Positions 29,361-38,155 of a stretch of 64,000 nt of DNA are shown in pieces. The position numbers and the translations under genes are program-made. The stretch is from the NCBI GenBank assembly GCA_018266795.1, contig JAFDZV010000043.1, positions 94,005 to 158,004 of the forward strand. The letters run 5' to 3'. The notes below the pieces were generated by a model. That model saw only the letters and a list, made by a program, of their open reading frames with translations. It had not been told where the DNA came from and searched no databases. The DNA is from Bacteroidota bacterium (GTDB lineage: Bacteria > Bacteroidota > Ignavibacteria > OLB7). Every line of letters starts with the position of its first letter. Positions within the stretch are counted from its first letter, which is position 1.

Positions 29361-30803
29361 TTATTTCCGGGCGCAGCACGCGGTGAAATCCGCTACGGAG
29401 AAATTCTCGATGCCGCACCGGAAGCCGTGCCAGTTCCGGATCGTGAGGGCGTTCCCGTGGAGGCTGCTCACGGGGTAATAGGCGATGTAGTGCTGCCTGA
29501 TAACCGGGTCCGCCTGCAATGCGTTGTACAGGTTCACCAGCGCGGCAACGTCGTAGCGAGCGGCACCGTACGTGCTCCGGAAATCGTACTCCTTCCGCCA
29601 TCCGCTCGTCTGGGCGGTGAGGTCGACATAACGCGTTTCGTAATTGCCGATCACTCCCGACGAACGATCGAGAGCGAAGATCTGATAGCCGGGATTGTTG
29701 TCGTATACCGGGCTGATGGCGGGAGTGATATGGATGAAGCCGAACGCCCTGCCTGCCCTGTCCGCCATCAGCCGAAAATCATCCACATGCGTGTGCCCTG
29801 CGAACGAGGCATCGATGATGTTCGCATGCGCGGCCATCAATGCCCGGAACGTCGTGTCGTACCGGTCCTGCCAGAGCGGTGTTACCGGCGCGGTGCTCCC
29901 TCCGGTTGAATCGACGGAGCCGAAGACATCGATGCCCGGCGGGATATGATATGCCAGCACCACATGCCGGCCGTCCCGCGCACAGGCCGCCAGCTCCTTC
30001 GTGAGCCATGCCATCTCGATGTCGCCGGGATAGGGGGCCGAAGTGTCGCATGTGGCGCAGAACGAGCTTCCGGAATCGCACCTGTTGCAATACTTCTTCG
30101 AGAAGAAGATCGTGTTGAGGAGGATGATCTGCCGGTGCGTGACGATCGGATCCGGTACGGAATAAAATCCGCCCGCGGGAAAATCCTTCGCGAACGATTG
30201 AGATGTGCCGGCCCGGGCTACAAGCGGTTGCCAGAGGCGCTGAAAATCGGTCAGGAATCGCGAGCGCGGGCCGATCGAATAATTGCCGCTGTAGGAGTCG
30301 TTGTTGCCGAGTGCCGGAAAAACAGGAGTGTTCGGGAAATAATTCCGTATGCGCGAAACCAGAAAGGCGAGCGTCTTGTACACGAAACGGTCGTATGCGG
30401 AATCGCTCCGGTCCGTTGCATAGAGATTGAACGTCTGCCGGTAATTGTGCGCGAGCAGATCGCCCGTAAGTATTATGTAGCCGGGATTCGATGCCGACCG
30501 CCGCATGGACTCCAGCGTCGATTCCAGAAGCGGATATCCGGTCTCGTTCCCGTACGTACCCAGGCCACGCACCAACGATGACTGGAAGATCGCGAGCCAG
30601 TGCCGGTAGTCGGCGGAGATGAGCCGCGTTGCCAGCGTCGAATCGTAGAACGGCGTGAAGTGAATGTCGGATATGGTGATGAAACCGGAGCCGGGCGTGG
30701 AAGCCTCACCCCGTCCCCTTCCATACGCGTGGGAGATCAGGGCCGCGAGCAGGCTGATGGTAACAAATGCTCTTCCGGCACGCCTGATGATAGCGGATCT
30801 CAT
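29361..30803 (-). CDS. Secreted calcineurin-like phosphoesterase (acid sphingomyelinase-like)
   Basis: The start chosen is ATG at 30803 (MRSAIIRRAG), 480 aa, with a signal peptide ending near HAYG. Metallophosphoesterase motifs are in order: Asp46-x-His48 (ISDIHFTP), GD at 114-115 (ILTGDLLAH), GNND (ALGNNDSYSG, in place of GNHD), the later His in LAYHIPPG, and GHTHVD. An internal Cys-rich insertion (YCNRCDSGSSFCATCD) may form disulphides in the periplasm. The arrangement resembles acid sphingomyelinase-like phosphodiesterases; the actual ester is unknown. It could release phosphate or head groups from lipids outside the cell. It may share a transcript with the downstream lipoprotein. Confidence 0.85.
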   Translation of the reverse strand: MRSAIIRRAGRAFVTISLLAALISHAYGRGRGEASTPGSGFITISDIHFTPFYDSTLATRLISADYRHWLAIFQSSLVRGLGTYGNETGYPLLESTLESMRRSASNPGYIILTGDLLAHNYRQTFNLYATDRSDSAYDRFVYKTLAFLVSRIRNYFPNTPVFPALGNNDSYSGNYSIGPRSRFLTDFQRLWQPLVARAGTSQSFAKDFPAGGFYSVPDPIVTHRQIILLNTIFFSKKYCNRCDSGSSFCATCDTSAPYPGDIEMAWLTKELAACARDGRHVVLAYHIPPGIDVFGSVDSTGGSTAPVTPLWQDRYDTTFRALMAAHANIIDASFAGHTHVDDFRLMADRAGRAFGFIHITPAISPVYDNNPGYQIFALDRSSGVIGNYETRYVDLTAQTSGWRKEYDFRSTYGAARYDVAALVNLYNALQADPVIRQHYIAYYPVSSLHGNALTIRNWHGFRCGIENFSVADFTACCARK

Positions 30804-31073
30804 GGCAGAACGTTCTCTGTGATTATGGTGCACGTGTTGCGTGTTCGATGGGCTGCTTTGAACGGCGGGCAGTGGCTCCGGGATCTTCCGGCTGCCGGTC
30901 CGCGCGAAGCTATGGAATCGCGTGAAATGGATCGCTGCGTCGCGATCGCGGGTGTCCCGCCGATGAAGCTGCGAACGTCACCGACGACGATGGCCATACA
31001 CGCCATGCCGACGCGCGATACCTGAGTGTGAACAGGGAGACGGTGCCGCGCCGCTACCGTTGTCCGGGCGCCC

Positions 31074-31571
31074 TCAGTTGTCGACCTTCGTGCGTATGGA
31101 TATCAATTGCCAGACCAGCTTCAATTCTCCACGCTCCCATGCGTAGTAGTGCTTCCCGTAATTCTCCTCATTGATTTCCCCCGTCACGATCAGGAGTCCG
31201 CTGTCCGGGTGGAACCCGATCAGATCTTCCGTCTGGTCCAAGTGCTCGCCGAGGGAGACCGTGAACGGAGCCACGAACACCTTCCCGTTTTTCGCGTCGA
31301 CGATGGCGAACATCTGGCATCCTGCTCCGCATCCCCATGTCACCACGGTATAGTGGCCGGCGAAGTTCGGGCCTTCCTTTGCCCCGGCAGTGATGGCGGT
31401 TCGGAAGCGTCGTGCATCCCGGCCCACGGGCCGTGCCGGTGCCGGCTTTCCCTTCATCCTCACGGGCGTGTGATAGTCATCGAACGTAGGGATCCGTGTC
31501 TGGGCATGCACCTGCGAGGAGAGAACCAGGATGCAGAAGGCGGTGACATGCGGGAGTTGTTTGATGACCAT
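31074..31571 (-). CDS. Small secreted protein, paralogue of the gene at 59330
   Basis: The start chosen is ATG at 31571 (MVIKQLPHVTAF), 165 aa, because a clean signal peptide ending VHA-Q follows. The mature protein carries the blocks RMKGKPAPARP, AGAKEGPNFAGHYTVVTW, GCGAGCQMFAIVD, GKVFVAPFTVS and FHPDSGLLIVTGEINEENYG. The same blocks recur in the gene at 59330-59836. The two Cys in GCGAGC may form a disulphide. It is likely periplasmic or surface-bound. I know no function for this family. It is divergent from the fusion gene that starts at 32024. Confidence 0.75.
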   Translation of the reverse strand: MVIKQLPHVTAFCILVLSSQVHAQTRIPTFDDYHTPVRMKGKPAPARPVGRDARRFRTAITAGAKEGPNFAGHYTVVTWGCGAGCQMFAIVDAKNGKVFVAPFTVSLGEHLDQTEDLIGFHPDSGLLIVTGEINEENYGKHYYAWERGELKLVWQLISIRTKVDN

Positions 31572-32023
31572 GGCAGACGATGGATGATAGTTGAAGATGT
31601 GTACTGTCATACGCCGGGTTCGGCGAACATAGTGGTTCCAAAAGGAACGATCCGCATGGCTTGTCGCGGAGCGGTTCATCCCGCACGATTGTTCTGCATC
31701 GGAACGCAGTGCAGGTGCGGGCACGGGTACCGGAACCGGCAGAATCATGATGGGGCGGAACGAGGGGCGGGATGCGTAAGCGCCGGCCGGGACGTTGCAT
31801 GGCAATGGATGTTCGCGCCAGCACGCCGGCCGATTGTACGTGGCGGCCATTGTTGCCGGATGTGCCGCGTCGGTATCCTCTCCGATGGCAGCCTTGCGCC
31901 AAGCGGGGATTCGATCGAGCGCTGTATGGATCCGGCTCGCTCTCGCGTACTTTGCCGTCTCGTGCCATATTGTCCGCCGCGTGCACCGGCGCACGGCGGA
32001 GGCATTCAATCCAACAGGCGAAC
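31572..32023. other. Divergent intergenic region
   Basis: 450 bp between two outward-facing starts must hold both promoters. No close match to a promoter consensus, tRNA or repeat was found by eye; frames crossing it are extensions of the neighbours' frames and lack start signals. Confidence 0.4.
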
Positions 32024-34630
32024 ATGCTCCTTCTTCGGCTTTTCTTCTCGCTGCACGGCCGCATCGCGCGCGGTGATTTCTGGTACGCCACACTCGTCAT
32101 CCTCTCCATCTTCATCGTTCTCTCCATTGTGCTTGAGACGCTCTTCTCGCCGGCGGCGTCGTGGGTGCTGTATCCGGTTCTGTACTGGACGCTCCTTGCC
32201 GTTGCGATCAAGCGCTATCACGATATCGGCCGCTCCGGGCTCTGGCTCCTGCTGTTGCTGGTGCCGGTCATCGGGCCGGCGTGGGCGATCTATTCGCTTG
32301 GATTCCGAAAGGGAGGGCAGCGCGAGAACCGTTACGGGCCGGTGCCGGAGCTGGAGCAGCTCGACTACTTCCGTGTGGGAGAAGGCCGTGCGGTGCCGCA
32401 GGATATCGTGACGGATGTCACCGGGCTTGTGGCCGTGCCGGTGGCGCGGATCGTACGCCCGACCACGGTGGAGGAAGTGCGCAGCGCCATCATCGGTTCC
32501 ACTGGCCCGATATCCATTGGAGGCGGGCATTTCAGCATGGGCGGGCAGACGACGAGTCCTGGAAGCCTGCACATCGACATGCGCGGGATGAACAGCGTGA
32601 TCGCCTTCGCACCGTCCGAGCGCTGGATTCGCGTGCAGGCCGGCATCAGATGGTGCGACATCCAGCGGTTCCTGGACCCGCACGATCTCTCGGTGAAGAT
32701 CATGCAGACCTATGCCAACTTCACCGTTGGCGGAGCGCTGAGCGTGAATGCGCACGGCAGGTACATCGGGCTCGGGCCGGTGATTCTCTCCGTGCGGTCC
32801 ATATCGATTGTGGATGCCGCGGGAGGGCTGCACCATGCGAGCCCGACGGAGAATGCCGAGATGTTCCACGGGGCCATCGGTGGATACAGTGCATTGGGCG
32901 TGATCGTGGAGGCGGAGCTGGATGTGGTGCCCAACACGCGTGTTGCCTGCGTGACGAAGAAGATGCCCGCGAATGCATACACGGAATATTTCCGGGAAAA
33001 TGTCCGGAACAATCCGGGAGCCGTATTCCATAATGCGGATCTCTATCCACCGCACTACACCCGGGTGCGCGCGCAGACCTGGCAGAAGACGGAACGGCCG
33101 GTGACGCAGACGAGCCGTCTGATGCCGCTTCGCTCCTCGTTCCCGCTGCAGCGATACTTCCTGTGGGCAATTTCGGAGACGCCGCTCGGCAAGTGGCGTC
33201 GCGAGTTCATCGTGGATCCGCTCCTGTTCTTCCGGCAGCGCGTTCACTGGCGGAATTACGAGGCAGGGTACGACGTTGCGGAACTGGAGCCCTCATCGCG
33301 TGAGAAAACCACCTACGTACTTCAGGAATATTTCGTCCCCGTGGAATGCTTCGAGGACTTTCTTCCGAAGATGTCGGAGATTCTGAACCGGTACCGCGTG
33401 AACATGATCAACATCTCGATCCGCCACGCGAACGCCGATCCCGGCTCAATGCTGGCATGGGCCCACGGTGAGACGTTCGCCTTCGTGATGTACTACAAGC
33501 AGCAGGTGGACGCCGACGACCGCGGGCGTGTGGCCGTCTGGACGCGGGAGCTGATCGATGCGGTGCTGGAAGTTGGCGGGACATACTACCTGCCGTACCA
33601 GGCGCACGCAACGGCGGACCAGTTTCACCGGGCGTATCCTCGCGCGGAAGAACTGTTCGCGTTGAAGCGGCGTGTGGACCCCGGGTTCCGTTTTCGGAAT
33701 GTTCTCTGGGACAGGTATTACGCTCCGTGGCTGGAGCGGCATGCGGAGCAGCCGGCGACAAATCCGAAGTCGGAATTTCACCGCGTGTTTTTCAGTACAT
33801 CGTGGTCCGATGCCTTCTACCAGTTTCTCCAGAACATCTATCACCTCTATCCGGAGCATCGCTTTCACCGGCTGATTGCGGAGACGGCCGGTCGTCTCCG
33901 CAGCGACCGTGAGATCTACGAGGCTGTGCAGGCCGGTCTGCCGGGGATTTCCGCGCCGCTTGCTCCGCTTACGTTTGCGCTCCCATCGCTCATGAAGCAG
34001 AAGCGGGAGATGACCCGGCAGGCGCTGGAATTGCTGGGCGACCGGAGAGCGTGCAATGGGTATCTGGAGATTGGATCGGTTGGGCGCTACGTGAGCGTGC
34101 TGCGCCGGCGCATGCGGATTTCCGGGCCGGTGCATCTGATGAACGATGCCGCGCCAACGAACAGCGCTGCCGACATCATGGAACGGGGAGGGATCCGGAA
34201 GATCGGCAGGTTCCACACGCTCGACTATGCTCCGCTGGATGCGGCCGGCATTGCTCCGGCCAGTCTGGATCTCGTCACCTGTTTCATCGGGCTGCATCAC
34301 GCGCCGCTGGATCGTCTGGACGAATTCGTTCGTTCCATCAACCGGGTGCTTCGCCCGGGCGGGATGTTGATCCTTCGCGATCACGACGTGCGCACGCCGG
34401 AGATGGCGACCTTCGTATCGCTTGTGCACACGGTGTTCAATCTTGGATTGGGAACACCGTGGGTGGCCGATAGCAGGGAGTTCAAGGCGTTTCGTTCGGT
34501 TGAGGAGTGGAGCGGATACATCACCCGGCGCGGCTTCAGGGACCATGGAGAGCGGCTGCTCCAGGCGAACGATCCCACGGACAACGTGCTGATGGCGTTC
34601 GTGAAGACGGATGCGAGGGAGGCCGCATGA
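32024..34630 (+). CDS. DUF805 - FAD-linked oxidase - methyltransferase fusion
   Basis: 868 aa from ATG 32024; the frame is open upstream but domain one begins here (MLLLRLFFSLHGRIARGDFW). Residues 1-100 are a DUF805 membrane domain with three hydrophobic helices and the signature RYHDIGRSG at 64-72. Residues about 120-330 are a PCMH-type FAD-binding domain (ARIVRPTTVEEV, ISIGGGHFSMGGQ with a His that could carry covalent flavin, QTYANFTVGGALSVNAHG), followed by an oxidase cap/substrate domain to about 570 as in sugar-lactone or decaprenylphosphoribose oxidases. Residues about 670-865 are a class I methyltransferase (YLEIGSVGRY, SLDLVTCFIGLHH, LRPGGMLILRDHD). Its stop overlaps the next start (ATGA), so the two are translationally coupled. 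The likely job is oxidation and methylation of a membrane-associated lipid or sugar; this is inference. Confidence 0.85.
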   Translation: MLLLRLFFSLHGRIARGDFWYATLVILSIFIVLSIVLETLFSPAASWVLYPVLYWTLLAVAIKRYHDIGRSGLWLLLLLVPVIGPAWAIYSLGFRKGGQRENRYGPVPELEQLDYFRVGEGRAVPQDIVTDVTGLVAVPVARIVRPTTVEEVRSAIIGSTGPISIGGGHFSMGGQTTSPGSLHIDMRGMNSVIAFAPSERWIRVQAGIRWCDIQRFLDPHDLSVKIMQTYANFTVGGALSVNAHGRYIGLGPVILSVRSISIVDAAGGLHHASPTENAEMFHGAIGGYSALGVIVEAELDVVPNTRVACVTKKMPANAYTEYFRENVRNNPGAVFHNADLYPPHYTRVRAQTWQKTERPVTQTSRLMPLRSSFPLQRYFLWAISETPLGKWRREFIVDPLLFFRQRVHWRNYEAGYDVAELEPSSREKTTYVLQEYFVPVECFEDFLPKMSEILNRYRVNMINISIRHANADPGSMLAWAHGETFAFVMYYKQQVDADDRGRVAVWTRELIDAVLEVGGTYYLPYQAHATADQFHRAYPRAEELFALKRRVDPGFRFRNVLWDRYYAPWLERHAEQPATNPKSEFHRVFFSTSWSDAFYQFLQNIYHLYPEHRFHRLIAETAGRLRSDREIYEAVQAGLPGISAPLAPLTFALPSLMKQKREMTRQALELLGDRRACNGYLEIGSVGRYVSVLRRRMRISGPVHLMNDAAPTNSAADIMERGGIRKIGRFHTLDYAPLDAAGIAPASLDLVTCFIGLHHAPLDRLDEFVRSINRVLRPGGMLILRDHDVRTPEMATFVSLVHTVFNLGLGTPWVADSREFKAFRSVEEWSGYITRRGFRDHGERLLQANDPTDNVLMAFVKTDAREAA

Positions 34631-35724
34631 AGCTCCGCACTCTTGCAACCATCTCCGTCGGCTGCGCTCTTGTTGTGCTGCTGCTCCGCTCGTTGGCATC
34701 GGGTGGTACGGAGCCCGGTTTCGACGTGCCCGGCCATGCCGCCGCCGCGGACCGGATCGCGCCTCCCCCGATCGCTCCGGCGGAATACCGCCGGCCGGAG
34801 GACAACACCTACCTGACGATCCCCGAATGGTACCTGGTATGGAGTTCGGACGAATATGCAGCCTTCATTGCCGATCGTCCGCCGAGCCGTTTTCCCTACT
34901 TCGCGCACCTGGGCCAGTTCTGGAGCGGATATCGCATCGTCTACGATTCCATCTCGGGGCGCTACCCGTTCAATGCGGGCTACCATCTGATGATCGCGGT
35001 GATAGGTGCCAGCACCAGTGCGGAGTATGGGATCAAGGCCTGCTACGAGAAGTTGGTGGGACGCGTAACCGAGGCGGCCGGCTTCGGCGCCCGGACTGCG
35101 GAGGACAGCCTTGCCGAAACCACGATGCAGAGCTACGTGAAATTCATCCGCGTTGAGCCGTGGTATCGATTCGACTTCCTGGCGCCGTTGAAGGGTTTAT
35201 GGACCCGGACGGGATTTATCGGCGGCGATCCGCTTCGCAAATGGGAACGCAAGTATTTCCTCACGAGTGAATATGCCGCAAAGGCAGCCTACGGCTGGCT
35301 TCTGAAGCAGGCGGCCGGCGCCGTGTACGAGGAGGAGAAGGAAGTGACGGCGGTTGTGCTGGATCGTCTTCCGGCGATTTCCACGGACTCGATGCCGGAG
35401 TTTCATCCGCTCCGCTCGCAGGCCGGCGGTGAGGTGCTCTGTACCCTTCCCCGCTATCAGGCATTTACGGACTATGCCCGGATGCTTGCGCGCTCCGGCG
35501 TCAACATCCTCGAGATCGCGGGCAACACCGGCGATATTCTTCTGAGTGCAATCGTGCCGGAGGGATACGATGATTCCGGACTGCGGATTCTCATGCGGCA
35601 GCCGCTTGCCACGAAGCCCGGGCTGCAGCGCATTGTGATGGCGATGCCCGTGCGCGAGCTTGCCGGGACCATCCGCCGGGTAGATCATCCGCCGCTCGTG
35701 ATCGAGCATGTGTACGATTATTGA
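34627..35724 (+). CDS. Conserved unknown protein coupled to the oxidase-methyltransferase
   Basis: 365 aa; ATG overlaps the upstream TGA by 4 nt. The N-terminus has one hydrophobic helix (TISVGCALVVLLLRSLA), a signal anchor or uncleaved signal, then a Pro-rich linker. The conserved block YLTIPEWYLVWSSDEYAAF and RFPYFAHLGQFWSGY is one I recall from unannotated proteins in several phyla; SAEYGIKACYEKLVGR and KFIRVEPWYRFDF follow. No catalytic motif is recognised. Tight coupling to the fusion enzyme suggests a dedicated partner at the membrane. Confidence 0.75.
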   Translation: MKLRTLATISVGCALVVLLLRSLASGGTEPGFDVPGHAAAADRIAPPPIAPAEYRRPEDNTYLTIPEWYLVWSSDEYAAFIADRPPSRFPYFAHLGQFWSGYRIVYDSISGRYPFNAGYHLMIAVIGASTSAEYGIKACYEKLVGRVTEAAGFGARTAEDSLAETTMQSYVKFIRVEPWYRFDFLAPLKGLWTRTGFIGGDPLRKWERKYFLTSEYAAKAAYGWLLKQAAGAVYEEEKEVTAVVLDRLPAISTDSMPEFHPLRSQAGGEVLCTLPRYQAFTDYARMLARSGVNILEIAGNTGDILLSAIVPEGYDDSGLRILMRQPLATKPGLQRIVMAMPVRELAGTIRRVDHPPLVIEHVYDY

Positions 35725-35743
35725 GCGGGAATTATCACTCATC

Positions 35744-35785
35744 AATTGATAATTGATAATTGATAATTGATAATTGATAATTGAT
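35744..35785. repeat. Six tandem copies of the heptamer AATTGAT
   Basis: Six perfect 7-bp units in a row within a 111-bp convergent intergenic gap, in contrast with the GC-rich surroundings. Such short tandemly repeated heptamers are known from several bacterial lineages and vary in copy number. They lie just after the stop of the 365-aa gene. Confidence 0.95.
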
Positions 35786-35835
35786 GAATGTCGCCGGCAT
35801 CCATCGCTCATCGTAGTGCGATCTGCCGTTCGCCA

Positions 35836-36497
35836 TTACCGGCGCATTGTTGCCGCCAGGTTCATGCGTGATGGGAAGGCAAACCGTTGTACTCCCTGTA
35901 GTCGCCCGAATTCACGGCCGCCGATGCGGGCGTAAAGAAGGTGCTTCTGCTTCGGGTCACCCTCCAGGTCCCATGCTGCAAAGCTGAGGCCGAGTTGGAG
36001 CGAGTATCCGTTCGCTTCCCACAGTTGACCGTAGTCGCGCGTGACAGTTACGATGCCGAGCAGTGTGTCCGCGCGTCTCTCCCTGCAGCCGACCGTGCTG
36101 CCGTCGACCTCGCCGGTTCGATTGAGCGAGCTGTCGCAGCGGAGGTAGAGCAGGGGAACGGCGGAGCCGCGGTTCGTGGAGAAGATGTAGACGATGCCGG
36201 AGGCGGAGTCCACGCGGAGCCAGCGGTCCGGCTCGGCCGGGTATGAGGACGGGCTGGTGTGCGAGACCAGATGGACGTAGCGCTCGCCGTCTGGCATCAG
36301 AGAGTCGCCCTCGGCACTCACCTTCTCGAACCACAGGGGAGGCGTATCCAGGACGTATGCGGGCGCGCAGCCATACTGCCACACGTCTTCAACGTGCAGC
36401 GGGAAGTAGGTGAGCGCGGAATCCATTCCCTGCGCGCGCGCGCGCCGCACGCGGCCAAGGGAGTGAATGCCAGCAGAAGGAAGGAGGTTCTGATCAT
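35836..36497 (-). pseudogene. Lipoprotein gene split by a frameshift at a (GC)7 tract; possibly phase-variable
   Basis: The start is ATG at 36497, preceded by GAGG, reading MIRTSFLLLAFTPLAAC, a lipoprotein signal with lipobox PLAAC. After GARAR the frame runs through alternating GC (36432-36445) into unrelated sequence. Dropping one GC unit there continues as GARAQGMDSALTYFPLH and runs to a stop at 35836, giving about 219 aa. The mature part (VWQYGCAPAYVLDTPPLWFEKV, YVHLVSHTSPSSYPAEPDRW, VTVTRDYGQLWEANGYSLQL) looks like a small beta-rich lipoprotein of unknown family. Either the gene is off in this sequence by repeat slippage, it is a true pseudogene, or the tract was miscalled. Confidence 0.7.
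36432..36445. repeat. (GC)7 dinucleotide tract inside the lipoprotein gene
   Basis: Seven GC units lie just after the lipobox codons. Six units (or nine) would put signal peptide and mature domain in one frame; seven does not. Dinucleotide tracts of this kind are classic slippage sites. Confidence 0.85.
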
Positions 36498-36929
36498 GAT
36501 GCCTCGGCAGAGATATCGTGTGACGGACATCTGCATCCGGAGGAGGCGATCGCCCAATCTGTTCGTTCGGATCGCCCGCGGGATGCACGCATCCGGGTTC
36601 GGATGCAGGCCGGAGTGGTCCCATCTTACGAAAACGTTCCGCGACACGGAGTGCATGATGCGGTGCACCCATCACCAATCAGCAACGGCCATCACTCATC
36701 CCCATCACTCATACGCCCCCCCTCCCCGGGTACCATTTCATGTACTCCCGTCCCGTGCGGGCGGGAGCGTAGCTTGAGCGCGTTCGGTACGGCACGTGTG
36801 GAACCACAACCCCCGCCAGCATCATCTCCCCCCTGACCCTGGTACAGCACATGGCGCCGGCCGGCAGCTCGCGGATCCGTTCCCGCGGGGACACATCTCC
36901 TTCATCGTCATACAACATCAGGAGCAACC
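36498..36929. other. Intergenic region with imperfect ATCACTCAT repeats and a hairpin
   Basis: This lies between the split lipoprotein (minus) and the first small secreted gene (plus). It contains CATCACTCATCC-type near-repeats at about 36,668-36,710, a C-run, and a stem CTCCCG (36745-36750) with CGGGAG (36762-36767). No gene is supported. Confidence 0.4.
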
Positions 36930-37289
36930 ATGGTCGCACGCATCCATCCTCGTACAACGCTGGCATTGCTGGCAATCGTCGCAGCTACGCTCTTCACCGC
37001 AACGGCGACTGCCCAGGTCTCTCAGCCAGATTGCGACAAGATCACCGCCTCCCGCGGCACTGTTGCCACCGGCGGGATGCTCATCTCGGGTTCGGCCGGG
37101 TCCGTGCCCGGCGGCTCGACGGTTACCGTCACCGACAAGAACGGCAAGACCGTCTCGGTCAAGGCCAACGCCGATGGTTCCTTCACGATCAAGGAGATCG
37201 ACCTGCCCGATGGGTTCGACCACACGATCGGCGACACCCTGACCGTGTCGGTCGGGGGCACCAAGTGCACCGTCAAGATCACGCGCTGA
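36930..37289 (+). CDS. Small secreted Ig-like/carrier-type beta protein, copy 1
   Basis: 119 aa with a clear signal peptide (TLALLAIVAATLFTATATA-Q). The mature part contains GSAGSVPGGSTVTVTDKNG and KANADGSFTIKEID, the typical pattern of a single bacterial Ig-like or regulatory-like beta sandwich (GS-V-G-STV-V, then ADGSF). Two Cys (PDCDK and GTKCTV) could bridge the sandwich ends. A second related gene follows 102 nt downstream. Confidence 0.7.
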   Translation: MVARIHPRTTLALLAIVAATLFTATATAQVSQPDCDKITASRGTVATGGMLISGSAGSVPGGSTVTVTDKNGKTVSVKANADGSFTIKEIDLPDGFDHTIGDTLTVSVGGTKCTVKITR

Positions 37290-37391
37290 GCGAGCGGCGT
37301 CCGGCGCCATGGTCTCGCTGCCGGCTGCGGCAGTCACGTCCATTGCGCCGGCTTCACCGAAACATGTACACGCAATCCCGGAGACCCCGAT

Positions 37392-37730
37392 ATGAAGTAC
37401 TTCCCGCCTCGAATCCTTGCCACGATCGTCCTTGCGCTGGCGGCATACGCAGTTGCGCTTGCCGCGATCGACTGCACGAAGATCCACGTGTACGACTGCT
37501 CGGTAAATCAGGGTGGTGATGTCATGGCAGGAGGCGCCGGTTCCGTGCCGGGCGGCTCCACGGTGACGGCGTACAAGCTCGGTACCCCCAAGGTGACCCG
37601 CGAGACGACCGCCATGGCGGATGGCTCGTTCTTTGCCGGAGTGGCGGTGCTGGACGTGACGGTCGGCGATCAGGTGGTGGTCAAGGTCGGCAAGGACTCC
37701 TGCATCGTGACCGTGGAGCCGTGCCCGTGA
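37392..37730 (+). CDS. Small secreted Ig-like beta protein, copy 2
   Basis: 112 aa with a signal peptide (ATIVLALAAYAVALA-A). It shares GAGSVPGGSTVT and AMADGSFFAGV with the preceding gene and has five Cys near both ends (DCTK, YDCSV, SCIVTVEPCP). Probably a tandem duplication that has diverged; role unknown. It is followed 115 nt later by a strong hairpin. Confidence 0.7.
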   Translation: MKYFPPRILATIVLALAAYAVALAAIDCTKIHVYDCSVNQGGDVMAGGAGSVPGGSTVTAYKLGTPKVTRETTAMADGSFFAGVAVLDVTVGDQVVVKVGKDSCIVTVEPCP

Positions 37731-37844
37731 GCGTCGGCATGTGCGCAACCCGACGGCTCGATCGGCACCGAAATGCATTGCCATTCGCTTCCATGCCGGG
37801 TCGTGCTGCGATACGCGGACGCTGATAACCGCATCGTAAAAATC

Positions 37845-37882
37845 CGGATGCCCCACCGATCGCATGATCGGCGGGGCATCCG
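37845..37882 (+). terminator. Hairpin terminator after the small secreted pair
   Basis: GGATGCCCC (37846-37854) pairs with GGGGCATCC (37873-37881), and CCGATC/GATCGG continues the stem around loop GCAT with one mismatch. CGCGTTTACG follows on the plus strand and AAAAAT precedes, so it could stop transcripts from either side. The rest of 37,731-38,155 shows nothing else. Confidence 0.6.
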
Positions 37883-38155
37883 CGTTTACGGGCGGGAGTG
37901 CCGTGCCACCTTGGCACACGGCTACTGTTGGCGTCGCTCGATCGTCCCGGTGCTCCCTCCGCGGTCGCTCAGGCCGAACACGATCTGCATCCGTAGTGTT
38001 GCCGGCTGATCGATCCCGTCCCGTTGCGTATTATTCAGGTCCTGGCCGTCACAGCCCCGGCAGCACGAGTGCCGGCGCATGTGACGCTGCATGTACCCGA
38101 CGGCCAGCCCGGGCCGCGCGACATCGGCCGATATCCAGCGCATTCCATCCTCCCC

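Noticed and set aside
35744..35785. CRISPR-like array
   Set aside because: Seven-base units with no spacers; simple tandem repeat. No CRISPR array or cas gene was seen anywhere in the window.
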